From the NCBI GenBank assembly GCA_042219835.1, contig JBHJMN010000034.1:1-64000 (forward strand): 64,000 nucleotides of DNA, read 5' to 3'. The stretch comes from Paenibacillus_G elgii_A (GTDB taxonomy: Bacteria > Bacillota > Bacilli > Paenibacillales > NBRC-103111). Below are positions 43,313 to 51,703 of this stretch, in pieces. Position 1 is the stretch's first letter, and each line of letters begins with the position of its first letter. Position numbers and translations under genes: made by a program. A model generated the notes under the pieces. That model ran no database searches, was not told the DNA's origin, and saw only the letters and a program-made list of their open reading frames with translations.

Positions 43313-44311
43313 CTACTTGTTTTCGAGCAGCTCCCGCAGCTCCGGCACAACATTTGGCGGGTGTCCGCCAGTCAGCGCGGCGACGAGGTTGCGCGCGGCG
43401 AGCATCGCCATATCGAGCCGCGTCTTGGCTGTGGCCGAGCCGATATGCGGCAGCGTGACCACGTTCGGCATATGCAGCAGCGGATTGTCCGGGCTCGGCG
43501 GCTCCGGATCGAACACGTCAAGTCCCGCGCCCCGGATGAGTCCGGTTTGCAGGGCTTGAATCAACGCCTGTTCGTCCACCGTCTGCCCGCGGGAAGCGTT
43601 GATGAAGAACGCCGTCGGCTTCATCATTTCGAAATGCTCCAGGCGGATCATGCGCCCCGTCTCCGGTGTGAGCGGCGTCATCATCACGACGAAGTCCGAC
43701 TCCCGCAGCAGCTCGTCCAAGCTGCAATAGCGGGCGTCGAACCGCTCTTCCGCCTCCGGCTTCCGGCTGCGGTTATGATAAAGAAGGCTCATGCCGAAGC
43801 CGGTCACCGCACGCTGGGCAATCGCTTCGCCGATCCGGCCCATTCCGATGATGCCAAGCGTCTGATGGTGCACGTCCATGCCGAAGAAATATTCGTCGGT
43901 CAGCCCTTTGCCCCGCTGCCAGCGGCCCTGCTTTACGAACGCATCCAGTTCGGGAATACGCCGTGCCGCGGACAGCATAAGCGACAGCACCAGGTCCGCG
44001 ACCGTCTCGTCCAGCACGTGCGGCGTATTCGTTCCGATGACCCGTCGGGCTTTCATCGCTTCCAGATCGAAGTGATTGTACCCGACCGAAATGCTGCTGA
44101 CCACCCGCAGCTTAGGGGCATGGTCAAGCAGCTCCCTGTTGATCGGCCCCCCGGTCGTCAGCAGCCCCTCCACATCGTGAAGCTCTGCAAGAAGCCCTTG
44201 TCTGGATGCGGCGCCTTGTCCGTCCCACATCCGGCATTCGCAATGCTGCTCCAGATAAGCAAGCGCCTCCTCGGGAATCGCTTTGGAAATATAAATTTTC
44301 GGTTTGCTCAT
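43313..44311 (-). CDS. D-2-hydroxyacid dehydrogenase (glyoxylate/hydroxypyruvate reductase type)
   Basis: 332 aa. NAD(P) loop LGIIGMGRIGEAIA, catalytic Arg in FFINASRGQTVDEQ, Glu in LDVFDPEPPSPDNP and His in LPHIGSATAKT. The substrate loop SSISVGYNHFDLEA and THVxDETVADL-like PHVLDETVADLVL fit GhrB/glyoxylate reductases. It reduces a 2-keto acid with NADH or NADPH. GAGGAG lies 9 bases before the ATG. larE is 21 bases upstream in the same direction, so the two are one operon. Confidence 0.87.
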   Translation of the reverse strand: MSKPKIYISKAIPEEALAYLEQHCECRMWDGQGAASRQGLLAELHDVEGLLTTGGPINRELLDHAPKLRVVSSISVGYNHFDLEAMKARRVIGTNTPHVLDETVADLVLSLMLSAARRIPELDAFVKQGRWQRGKGLTDEYFFGMDVHHQTLGIIGMGRIGEAIAQRAVTGFGMSLLYHNRSRKPEAEERFDARYCSLDELLRESDFVVMMTPLTPETGRMIRLEHFEMMKPTAFFINASRGQTVDEQALIQALQTGLIRGAGLDVFDPEPPSPDNPLLHMPNVVTLPHIGSATAKTRLDMAMLAARNLVAALTGGHPPNVVPELRELLENK

Positions 44312-44332
44312 CGAATCGGCTCCTCTCCGAAC

Positions 44333-45187
44333 TTACGCCTGCGCTGCCGCTTGAACCGACTGCTCCTGCGGCGCAAGCACTTCGTTCAAGCTGCCCGAAC
44401 GGTACCCTTTCAAGTCCATCGTCACGTAGGCGTAGCCGATCTCCTTCAGCTTCGCGTGAACCGTCTCGGCGACGGCCAACACGTCGGCCAGCTCCGATGC
44501 GGGTACCTCGATCCGGGCCAGCGTATCGTGCTGCCGCACGCGCACCTGGCGGAAACCGAGCTGAATCAGGAAGTCTTCCGCCCGGTCGATCATAGACAGC
44601 TTTTCCGCCGTGATCGCTTCCCCATATGGAATACGCGAAGACAGACAGGCGAACGACGGCTTATCCCACGTGGCAAGCCCGAATTTGCGGGACAGATGGC
44701 GAATTTCCGATTTCTTGATACCTGCTTCCAACAGCGGCGCGCGAACACCCCGTTCATGAGCGGCTTGCAGTCCGGGGCGGTGCTCCCCGAGGTCGTCGGC
44801 GATGGCGCCGAACACGACATGCTCGAAGCCGCGCGCATGGGCGATCGGAATCAAATGATCGAACAGTGAGTTTTTGCAAAAATAGCACCGGTTCGTCGGA
44901 TTTTCCGCATACCCGGGAATATCCAGCTCGCTTGTGTGAATGACCTCATGCGGTGCGCCCAAGCTTCCGGCAAGCGCGATCGCCTCCAACTTTTCCCGTT
45001 CGGGATACGTCTCCGAATCGGCCGTAATGGCAAGCACCCGGTCCTTGCCCATAAATTCAAGCGCCGCCTTGAGCAGAAAAGCGCTGTCCACCCCGCCGGA
45101 GAACGCGACGACGACTTTGTTCATCGACTGCAAAATTTCCCCAAGCTTGGCGTACTTGTGATCTATAACTTGCTCTATCGTTGCCAT
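44333..45187 (-). CDS. larE: LarE-like sulfur transferase for nickel-pincer cofactor
   Basis: 284 aa. PP-loop ATP site SGGVDS (30-35), then the LarE sulfur cysteine C181 in KPSFACLSSRIPYG. LarE adenylates and thiolates the pyridinium precursor of the nickel-pincer nucleotide of lactate racemase. C101 and C104 (NRCYFCK) with C181 make the three-cysteine pattern of LarE forms that bind a [4Fe-4S] cluster rather than giving up their own sulfur. larA, larB and larC are not in the window. GGAGG lies 7 bases before the ATG. Confidence 0.85.
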   Translation of the reverse strand: MATIEQVIDHKYAKLGEILQSMNKVVVAFSGGVDSAFLLKAALEFMGKDRVLAITADSETYPEREKLEAIALAGSLGAPHEVIHTSELDIPGYAENPTNRCYFCKNSLFDHLIPIAHARGFEHVVFGAIADDLGEHRPGLQAAHERGVRAPLLEAGIKKSEIRHLSRKFGLATWDKPSFACLSSRIPYGEAITAEKLSMIDRAEDFLIQLGFRQVRVRQHDTLARIEVPASELADVLAVAETVHAKLKEIGYAYVTMDLKGYRSGSLNEVLAPQEQSVQAAAQA

Positions 45188-45426
45188 GGTCCAGCCTCCC
45201 TTTTGCGCAAGCCGCAGCGTCTATCTTTGTTGCACACGTTTGCAATCTACGGCTATGTACCGTTTGGTACCAGTCTATTATAGACCGTTTTCCCCTGCGG
45301 AAAAAGGGCTGAAAACCGATCAGTTCTTGACGAACCAAGCTGAGGCTAAAAAAATGGAACACATCTGCCAATCCTGTTTTGTTGTAAGTCCCACCTGCAA
45401 GACAGGGTTTGTTTGGGCGCAGAAGC

Positions 45427-45675
45427 CTAGAACTTCCCATAGATCATCTCCAGCAGATGCTTAATAGGAAGATGGATCTTAATGATCCACTCCAGTGGAT
45501 TCGGAACTGGAAGATGGCGCGCCTGGGCTATGCTGAGGGTGATGCCTAATAGCAAAAATAGGAGAGAAACGGTTAATTCCTTCCACTCCTTACGTTTCCA
45601 GAAGCCGGGAAAATCAATTGCCATGACCGCGGCAGCCGCCGCTATGACCGTCAGTCCAAAAAGCATCGGAGGCAA
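45427..45675 (-). CDS. Small membrane protein at the end of the ger operon
   Basis: 82 aa with two hydrophobic helices (LFGLTVIAAAAAVMAI; LTVSLLFLLLGITLSIAQA) around a charged WKRKEWKEL loop. Small proteins of this kind are seen downstream of GerB-type permease genes in Paenibacillaceae. Nine bases separate it from the gerB-like stop, so it is co-transcribed. Its role is unknown; a receptor accessory subunit is possible. Confidence 0.65.
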   Translation of the reverse strand: MPPMLFGLTVIAAAAAVMAIDFPGFWKRKEWKELTVSLLFLLLGITLSIAQARHLPVPNPLEWIIKIHLPIKHLLEMIYGKF

Positions 45676-45684
45676 CCGCCTTTC

Positions 45685-46788
45685 CTAGGAATGATTGGGC
45701 TTCATCCGCTTTGATCGAAGCCAGCCGGCGAGCAGCAGGAAGACGGGAATGCCGATCCCGAAAGGAATGGAATAGGACATCCAATATTTCATGCTCCACT
45801 CGTCCATAAACGTTCTGTTCGGGTTGATGACCCGCCCCAGCAGGACCATCACGAAGCCAATCGGCAGCACAATCACCCTGTGGTCCCTGATACGACATAG
45901 CTTCGCAAAACCTTGGGTCGTTGCTGTCAAGAAGAGATAAGCTTTGAAATACAAGGTCGTGAGCCAGATGACTGTCACAACGATTTCAAAGCGCTCAAAG
46001 ATGTTGACGATGCTGATTTTCTTGGCTAGCCTATAGGTCGGATAAGCATTCCTTAAGACCGTATCCGCGCCGAGCACGAGGATCGCGATCGTAGAGATCA
46101 GAATAATGGAGCCTCCTCCAATAAGCGTTCCTGCATACAAGGATCGTACGGCAGCTTTCGGCTTCTGCACAAGCGGGAAGAACAACAGCAGCACAAACGC
46201 ATCAAGATAAAAAGATACCAGTACCCGGCTTGCTTTGACGACGGGAAAAAAACCGCGGGCCAGTACTGGCTGGACATGATCCAAGTCGATATTCGGACTA
46301 AGAGCAATCATCATAAGTAGAAACAACACGACGATGCCGGGAAAGACGATCTCCGATGTACGGGCGGTCGCCTCTACTCCCACACGCACGGCGATTGCCA
46401 GAATGAACATGAACAGCGCGAGGATCACGTACAGCGGAGTCCGGGGAAATACCTGACTGCTCATAAAATCACCGACCTCCATCAGCAGCAAGCATACATC
46501 GATAAAGGAAAAAGCTGCGAAATAAAGAAGCAGCGCCTTGCCAGCCCAGCGACCAGGCACACTTTCCATATAATCCAGAAATGGAACCCCTGGGTACCGG
46601 ACAGCCAGCCTGGTGTATAGAAAAGCAACGGCTAGCATCTGGATGACCGATAAGATCGAGGCTATCCAGCCATCGCGCTCGGCATCCACGGTAAAATGAG
46701 CCGGCAGATACAAAATAGCGTCGCCCATCGTATACAAAGCGACAAGAATGGTAAACTGCCGGGGGGATATTTGTTCCTTCCTATGCAT
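45685..46788 (-). CDS. GerB-family germinant-receptor permease subunit
   Basis: 367 aa with about ten membrane helices of the amino-acid-permease superfamily (ISPRQFTILVALYTMGDAIL, then DFMSSQVFPRTPLYVILALF). B subunits bind the germinant in the spore inner membrane. The ATG at 46788 follows GGAG by 8 bases, eight codons inside the longest frame. The order A, C, B in the operon is common outside B. subtilis gerA. Confidence 0.87.
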   Translation of the reverse strand: MHRKEQISPRQFTILVALYTMGDAILYLPAHFTVDAERDGWIASILSVIQMLAVAFLYTRLAVRYPGVPFLDYMESVPGRWAGKALLLYFAAFSFIDVCLLLMEVGDFMSSQVFPRTPLYVILALFMFILAIAVRVGVEATARTSEIVFPGIVVLFLLMMIALSPNIDLDHVQPVLARGFFPVVKASRVLVSFYLDAFVLLLFFPLVQKPKAAVRSLYAGTLIGGGSIILISTIAILVLGADTVLRNAYPTYRLAKKISIVNIFERFEIVVTVIWLTTLYFKAYLFLTATTQGFAKLCRIRDHRVIVLPIGFVMVLLGRVINPNRTFMDEWSMKYWMSYSIPFGIGIPVFLLLAGWLRSKRMKPNHS

Positions 46789-46830
46789 CGTCTCATCTCC
46801 ATGTGACAACATGACTGTCGGCGTTCCTAC

Positions 46831-48030
46831 TTATTCCAAACTCTCCAGGTAGCTCTTGTTCGTTTGGCCGCTGCTTCGGATCTTGACCTTGACGCTGACC
46901 TCTACCGGCATACGGGGGAATAACTCATCCCATTGCTTCTGAAGGGATACCCACTTTTTCGGAGCGGAGCGGTGGATTGCCTCACCGAATCCAAATATAT
47001 CGGTGTTCAGATCTTTTTGGCTCTTCATCAGAGCGCTAGTCAAGTATTGCTTGATTTTCTGCCCGGTCGCTTCCTCCAGTGACGCCAAGACGTCAGACTT
47101 TGAGACGTCTTTTGGGCACGCCAGTTCCTCGATATTTCCTTCTGCTTTCAGGTCGATAGAACCGCGGGGCTTGCCGGCATCGAGCTGCCCTTGGATACTA
47201 GCTTTGGCATGCAGTATATTCACGGCCATCTCCCGCCTATTCCCGCAAGGCACATGGACCGCCGTATTCTGAAGCTCATTGATCGCGAAGGCAAAGCCGA
47301 TGCTTTCCTTCTCATTCAGCCAGCCCCTCAGCTTGTCCTTCTTGAAAACCGCCATTCCATTCAGCTTGATTTGCGCGGGAGCCAGACTGCTCTGGATATT
47401 CACGAGGCTTCGACCGACTTCACCGTCTCCGGCCAACTGAAGGCCGGGCAGCACTGCCGCAGTCGTCTTGCTCTGCATTTTCGAAATCAATTGGTCAATG
47501 GAGATCTCCTGAAAAGCTCCCCAGTTCTTTGCCGCAGAGCGAATAGAGGAAAAGATATTGTTGCCGGGGATTTTCTCGATCTGTGTCAGGGTACTTAACA
47601 GATTTACAACATCGCTGTCACGCGAGACCAAGATATTGTAGTCCGTCCGGAACCCTGCTGAACGGGAAAAAAGCTCTAGCGCTTCGCCAATCCCCTCCCT
47701 CGCCAGCGACTCGCTCAGGACGATAAACCGCAGGTGGGAGATGTAAATTTCCCTCGGCGAGACGGCGGTCATTTTTTTGAGCGCTTCAAAAACTGTCTCG
47801 CCACTGGATTGGAAGACGGCAATCGGGGTGGTGGTACCGGTGGTGCTTTTTTTGCTTATTTCCCCTGCGTTCTCGATCTGTACGGTGATGACATACCGTC
47901 CATCCGACTTCACGATCCCAATACCGGAGGCAATCGCCAAATTATTCAGTTCCCTATGGTCCCAGCAACCTGTAAGCGGAAGCAGCAGGGCTGCTAGCAA
48001 AGGCAGCAGCAGCATGGCTTTGAGGTTCAT
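46831..48030 (-). CDS. GerC-family germinant-receptor lipoprotein
   Basis: 399 aa. Lipoprotein signal LLAALLLPLTGCWDHRELN, with WDxRE right after the lipid cysteine as in nearly all Ger(x)C proteins. Three soluble domains follow and carry no membrane segment. It is needed with GerA and GerB for nutrient-triggered germination. Its ATG overlaps the GerA TGA by four bases (ATGA), a sign of translational coupling. The first 15 codons of the longer frame are dropped because AAGGGTGAG sits before this ATG. Confidence 0.9.
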   Translation of the reverse strand: MNLKAMLLLPLLAALLLPLTGCWDHRELNNLAIASGIGIVKSDGRYVITVQIENAGEISKKSTTGTTTPIAVFQSSGETVFEALKKMTAVSPREIYISHLRFIVLSESLAREGIGEALELFSRSAGFRTDYNILVSRDSDVVNLLSTLTQIEKIPGNNIFSSIRSAAKNWGAFQEISIDQLISKMQSKTTAAVLPGLQLAGDGEVGRSLVNIQSSLAPAQIKLNGMAVFKKDKLRGWLNEKESIGFAFAINELQNTAVHVPCGNRREMAVNILHAKASIQGQLDAGKPRGSIDLKAEGNIEELACPKDVSKSDVLASLEEATGQKIKQYLTSALMKSQKDLNTDIFGFGEAIHRSAPKKWVSLQKQWDELFPRMPVEVSVKVKIRSSGQTNKSYLESLE

Positions 48031-49493
48031 CGTCTCACCCTTTTGGGTTGTTGTGTCGTGGATTGCCGCGACCATAGCGGGAGGCGGATCAGGCTATCCT
48101 TGATATCCTCTCGGTGAAGCGGAGCAATCGGCGACATATAAGGTACGCCGAAGGAGCGAAGACCGGACAAGTGAAGCAGCATCGCCATGACGGCCACATA
48201 CAAGCCATACATGCCCATGAAAGCGGCAGCAAACATAAAGGCGTACCGCAGCAGCCGGATAGGCACCGCAGCCTCAATTGAAGGAATGATAAAGTTGGAG
48301 ATCGCAGTGCTTGATACAATAATGACCATGGCAGCCGACACGAATCCGGCTTCGACCGCCGCCTGACCCAATACGATTGCGCCGACGATCGAGATGGCCG
48401 ATCCAACAGCCCGTGGCATTCGTACGCCGGCCTCGTTCAACAGCTCGAAAGCTGCGATCATGATTAGCGCTTCGAAAAAAGCGGGAAACGGAACCCCTTC
48501 GCGCTGAGCCGACAAGCTGATCAGCAAGGGCGGGGGCAGCACTTCTTGATGAAAGGTCGTGATGGCAATATACAAAGCAGGAGCCAGCAAGGAATAGAAA
48601 TAAGAAACAAAACGCATCGGCCTTGTCAATATATAAGTCCACCGCTTGTAATGATCCTCCGCCGAATGCAGGAACGTATCGAACAAGCACGGAACCAGCA
48701 GCACAAACGGACTGCCATCTACAAGAATGACGACCTTTCCTTCCAGCAGCCCGGCTACCGTCGTGTCAGGACGCTCCGTATTTAATACGGTAGGAAAAGG
48801 AGAATACTTGGAATCCTGTATAAACTCTTCAATATAGGACCCTTCCAGCACCCCGTCCAGATCAATCCGTCCGAGCCGCCGGAACACTTCTTGAACCACA
48901 TCGCGGTCCGCCGTATCCTTGAGATAAACGACAGACACCTTTGTCTGGGTAACATGACCCAGCTCCTGCTTGGTGACGATCAAATCTGCACTTGACAACC
49001 GTTTCCGGATCAGGGCAAGATTCGTCTGCAACGTTTCAGTGAAGCCTTCCTGGGGGCCGCGGATCACCGTCTGACTGGTCGGCTTCTCAACCCCTCGGTC
49101 CTCAATATCCCCCGTATCTGCGGCGAAGGCGGTTTGCCAGCCGTCCAGCAATATGACCGCTTGACCTCTGAGAATTGAACCTGTCAGGGACTGGATATCT
49201 TGGACCAGCAGCAAAGAGGCTACAGGTAGCGGAAGCTGGGGGCAGTTGGATGAATCCGTCCAAGAGACCTTCTCGTAGTTGGTCATTCGGAACATAAGCG
49301 TATGTATAATACGTTCATTAATCTCAGCAATATTGACAAGTCCTTCAATAAAAAGGACGGCTACACGCTTTTTTTCTCCCATATCAGCATCAAATTCTCG
49401 GACGATCAAATCGGAGCTGTGATGAAGAGCGGCTAGAACAGCCTGCACATTTTCCTCTAAGTTTGGTGATAGAGGTTTTTGGGAGTGGTTCAC
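48027..49493 (-). CDS. GerA-family germinant-receptor subunit
   Basis: 488 aa. A large N-terminal soluble domain (SSDLIVREFDADMGEKKRVA, VAVLFIEGLVNIAEINERII) is followed by the GerA signature GEVxxLVD-like GKVVILVDGSPFVLLVP and five or so membrane helices. The proline-rich ITTFHQEVLPPPLLISLSAQ and PFPAFFEALIMIAAFELLNE blocks are diagnostic. GTG start with AAGGAGG 10 bases upstream. First gene of a four-gene ger operon. The germinant is unknown. Confidence 0.9.
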   Translation of the reverse strand: MNHSQKPLSPNLEENVQAVLAALHHSSDLIVREFDADMGEKKRVAVLFIEGLVNIAEINERIIHTLMFRMTNYEKVSWTDSSNCPQLPLPVASLLLVQDIQSLTGSILRGQAVILLDGWQTAFAADTGDIEDRGVEKPTSQTVIRGPQEGFTETLQTNLALIRKRLSSADLIVTKQELGHVTQTKVSVVYLKDTADRDVVQEVFRRLGRIDLDGVLEGSYIEEFIQDSKYSPFPTVLNTERPDTTVAGLLEGKVVILVDGSPFVLLVPCLFDTFLHSAEDHYKRWTYILTRPMRFVSYFYSLLAPALYIAITTFHQEVLPPPLLISLSAQREGVPFPAFFEALIMIAAFELLNEAGVRMPRAVGSAISIVGAIVLGQAAVEAGFVSAAMVIIVSSTAISNFIIPSIEAAVPIRLLRYAFMFAAAFMGMYGLYVAVMAMLLHLSGLRSFGVPYMSPIAPLHREDIKDSLIRLPLWSRQSTTQQPKRVRR

Positions 49494-49574
49494 CGCCAGT
49501 ATACCTCCTTAGGTTGTTAGTACAAAGAGTGCCCCGCAGACTCATTCTTTACTCTTCTCCCCCGTATGAACGGC

Positions 49575-49606
49575 AAAAACAGCCTGTCCCGCTGCGGAAC
49601 AGACTG
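49575..49606 (-). terminator. Terminator of the glutathione peroxidase gene
   Basis: Minus-strand CAGTCTGTTCC / GGGACAGGCTG (two wobbles) with a GCAGC loop and TTTTT. Confidence 0.8.
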
Positions 49607-49619
49607 CTCACTCTACGCT

Positions 49620-50102
49620 TTATTCACTTAACAGCTTTTGAATGTCTTCCTCAATGACCGCCGGTTCCGTGCGCGCAGAGTATTGCTTGATGACCTCGCC
49701 TTGGCGGTTGACCAGAAACTTCACGAAATTCCATTCGATGTCTCCGGTCCGGTAAGGCTCGGGCACGTTGGAAACCAAGTATTGGTAAAGCGGATGCGCG
49801 TGCTCTCCCTTGACGTCGATTTTGGCAAACAGCGGGAACGTCACGTTATAGCGCGTTTCGCAGAACTGTGCGATCTCGGCCTCCGTCCCGGGCTCCTGGC
49901 CCGCAAATTGGTTGCACGGAAAGCCGAGCACGACCAAACCTTGATCCTTATACGTTTCGTACAGCTTCTGAAGTCCTTCATAATGTGGCGTTAAGCCGCA
50001 GGCGCTCGCTGTGTTGACGATCAGCATCACGCTGCCCCGGTAGTCCGAAAGCGGCTTGTCCGCACCTTGAATCGTTGTGGCTGAAAAATCGTAAACCGAC
50101 AT
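49620..50102 (-). CDS. bsaA: Glutathione peroxidase family thiol peroxidase
   Basis: 160 aa thioredoxin fold. The peroxidatic Cys is in IVNTASACGLTPHY, the block LGFPCNQFAGQEPG has the second Cys, and WNFVKFLVNRQG closes the active site. Cys in place of selenocysteine and lack of glutathione in most Firmicutes suggest thioredoxin as the reductant. ATG 50102 follows AAGGAG by 9 bases; eight upstream codons of the open frame are dropped. Confidence 0.9.
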   Translation of the reverse strand: MSVYDFSATTIQGADKPLSDYRGSVMLIVNTASACGLTPHYEGLQKLYETYKDQGLVVLGFPCNQFAGQEPGTEAEIAQFCETRYNVTFPLFAKIDVKGEHAHPLYQYLVSNVPEPYRTGDIEWNFVKFLVNRQGEVIKQYSARTEPAVIEEDIQKLLSE

Positions 50103-50322
50103 GTCCCATCGCTCCTTTTTTTCCATAAATGCCCTTGATCTTTATTGTAGCATGGAGCGGTTGGAAATGAAAAATCCATGTGAATCATTAGAGAAAAGAG
50201 CCGCGGTCTGCTACAATATGAAAATGGATGCCGCAGGAAAAACATAATAATCGAGGGAGGAAGCGTCTCCGTCCTATTATCATACGAGCCTGACGGCTGC
50301 AACGCCCGGACGGGATGCGACG

Positions 50323-51630
50323 ATGGATATGAACGAGCTGGAATCGATACGTCATAAACTGGAGCAAGCGATCGGGCATTTGGAAGACCGCTTTCTCGAA
50401 CGCGAAGAATTGATCCGGGTGCTGCTGCTCGGTCTGATGGCCGGCGAGAACGCCCTGCTGATCGGCCCGCCCGGCACCGCCAAATCGCAGCTTGCCCGCG
50501 CCCTCTCCCAATTGTTCGGAAGCGGACGCTGGTTCGACTATTTGCTGACGCGCTTCACGACGCCGGACGAGATGTTCGGACCTGTATCGCTGCAGCGGCT
50601 CAAAGCCGATCAATACGTCCGGCTGACGGATGGCTATTTGCCTGCGGCGGACTTCGCTTTTCTGGACGAAATCTTCAAGGCGAACAGCGCCATCTTGAAC
50701 GCGCTCCTATCCATCCTGAACGAACGGGTATTTTTCAACGGACAGGAGAAGCAAAGCGCGCCGCTGCTGTTTCTGATCGCCGCCTCCAACGAGCTGCCGG
50801 AGGAAAACGAACAGCTCGCCGCGCTGTACGACCGCTTCCTGATCCGCTACGAGGTCGGGTACTTGAAGCAAATGTCGAGCTACGAGAAAATGTTCCAGCT
50901 TCCGGGCGAGCCGCTCCCCGCTCTGCTCTCGCTGCGGGATATCGAGACCGTGCGGCGGGCAAGCGCGGATGTCGTCATCCCCGAACCTCTGATCTATATG
51001 CTATACCAGCTCAAAACCGAGCTGGAAGCGAAGGAATTCGCCTTGTCCGACCGCCGTTGGCGCAAAATCGGACAGGTATGGAAAACGTCGGCCGCGCTGA
51101 ACGGCCGACGCGAGGTCAACGTGTGGGATACCGTCTACACCCCGCACATACTGTGGGATCTCCCGGAGGATTACGGCACGCTGATGGGGATTTTCCAGAA
51201 GGTGTTTCAGGAGGGGCTCAAGCAGGAGACGGAAAAGGAGCTCCCTCTCCGCCGCTACGACCGGATCGCCAAGCACTGGCTCGAAGAAGAAGACGCGCTT
51301 CACGCATTTCAGTTTAAAAAAGAAGTCGGCGGCCGGCTGAGTAAGGAAGAACAGGACAAGGCGAAAGCCAATCTGGAGGAATGCCGGCAGGAGCTGGAGG
51401 AAAAAGCGCGGGAGCTGCAAAGCAAGCTGGTCCAGTGGCTTCAGCGGGAAAAAGACTTGCCCGGTTACATCCGCAACCGCAACTTCCTTCTGCTGCAAAC
51501 AGCGGAGTATGCGGCGAAATATACGCACCTGCGCATCCAGGGCGAGCGCATTCTGCAATCGATGCAAGGGCTGTACCGAACGCTGTTCGACCGCGAAATT
51601 CCGGGCGTTCAATACGACTACACACTCTGA
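50323..51630 (+). CDS. ravA: MoxR-type AAA+ ATPase, RavA
   Basis: 435 aa. Walker A LLIGPPGTAKSQLARAL, Walker B FAFLDEIFKANSAIL, sensor 1 FLIAASNELPEE and arginine finger ALYDRFLIRYEV define the RavA branch of MoxR ATPases. The C-terminal third is a charged coiled coil (KANLEECRQELEEKARELQS). RavA acts with the VWA protein ViaA as a metal-insertion or complex-maturation chaperone in enteric bacteria. The start has only a weak ribosome binding site. 73 bases separate it from viaA. Confidence 0.87.
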   Translation: MDMNELESIRHKLEQAIGHLEDRFLEREELIRVLLLGLMAGENALLIGPPGTAKSQLARALSQLFGSGRWFDYLLTRFTTPDEMFGPVSLQRLKADQYVRLTDGYLPAADFAFLDEIFKANSAILNALLSILNERVFFNGQEKQSAPLLFLIAASNELPEENEQLAALYDRFLIRYEVGYLKQMSSYEKMFQLPGEPLPALLSLRDIETVRRASADVVIPEPLIYMLYQLKTELEAKEFALSDRRWRKIGQVWKTSAALNGRREVNVWDTVYTPHILWDLPEDYGTLMGIFQKVFQEGLKQETEKELPLRRYDRIAKHWLEEEDALHAFQFKKEVGGRLSKEEQDKAKANLEECRQELEEKARELQSKLVQWLQREKDLPGYIRNRNFLLLQTAEYAAKYTHLRIQGERILQSMQGLYRTLFDREIPGVQYDYTL

Positions 51631-51703
51631 AGCCCGATGAATGAACATGCCGCAGCGCAAGCGGATCATTCACCGGACTTCCTCGGCAGCGAGGTGATTC
51701 GGC

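Noticed and set aside
43226..44869. 547-codon plus-strand frame across the dehydrogenase and larE genes
   Set aside because: It spans two well-supported minus-strand genes and has the His/Arg/Gln-rich make-up of an antisense frame in GC-rich DNA.
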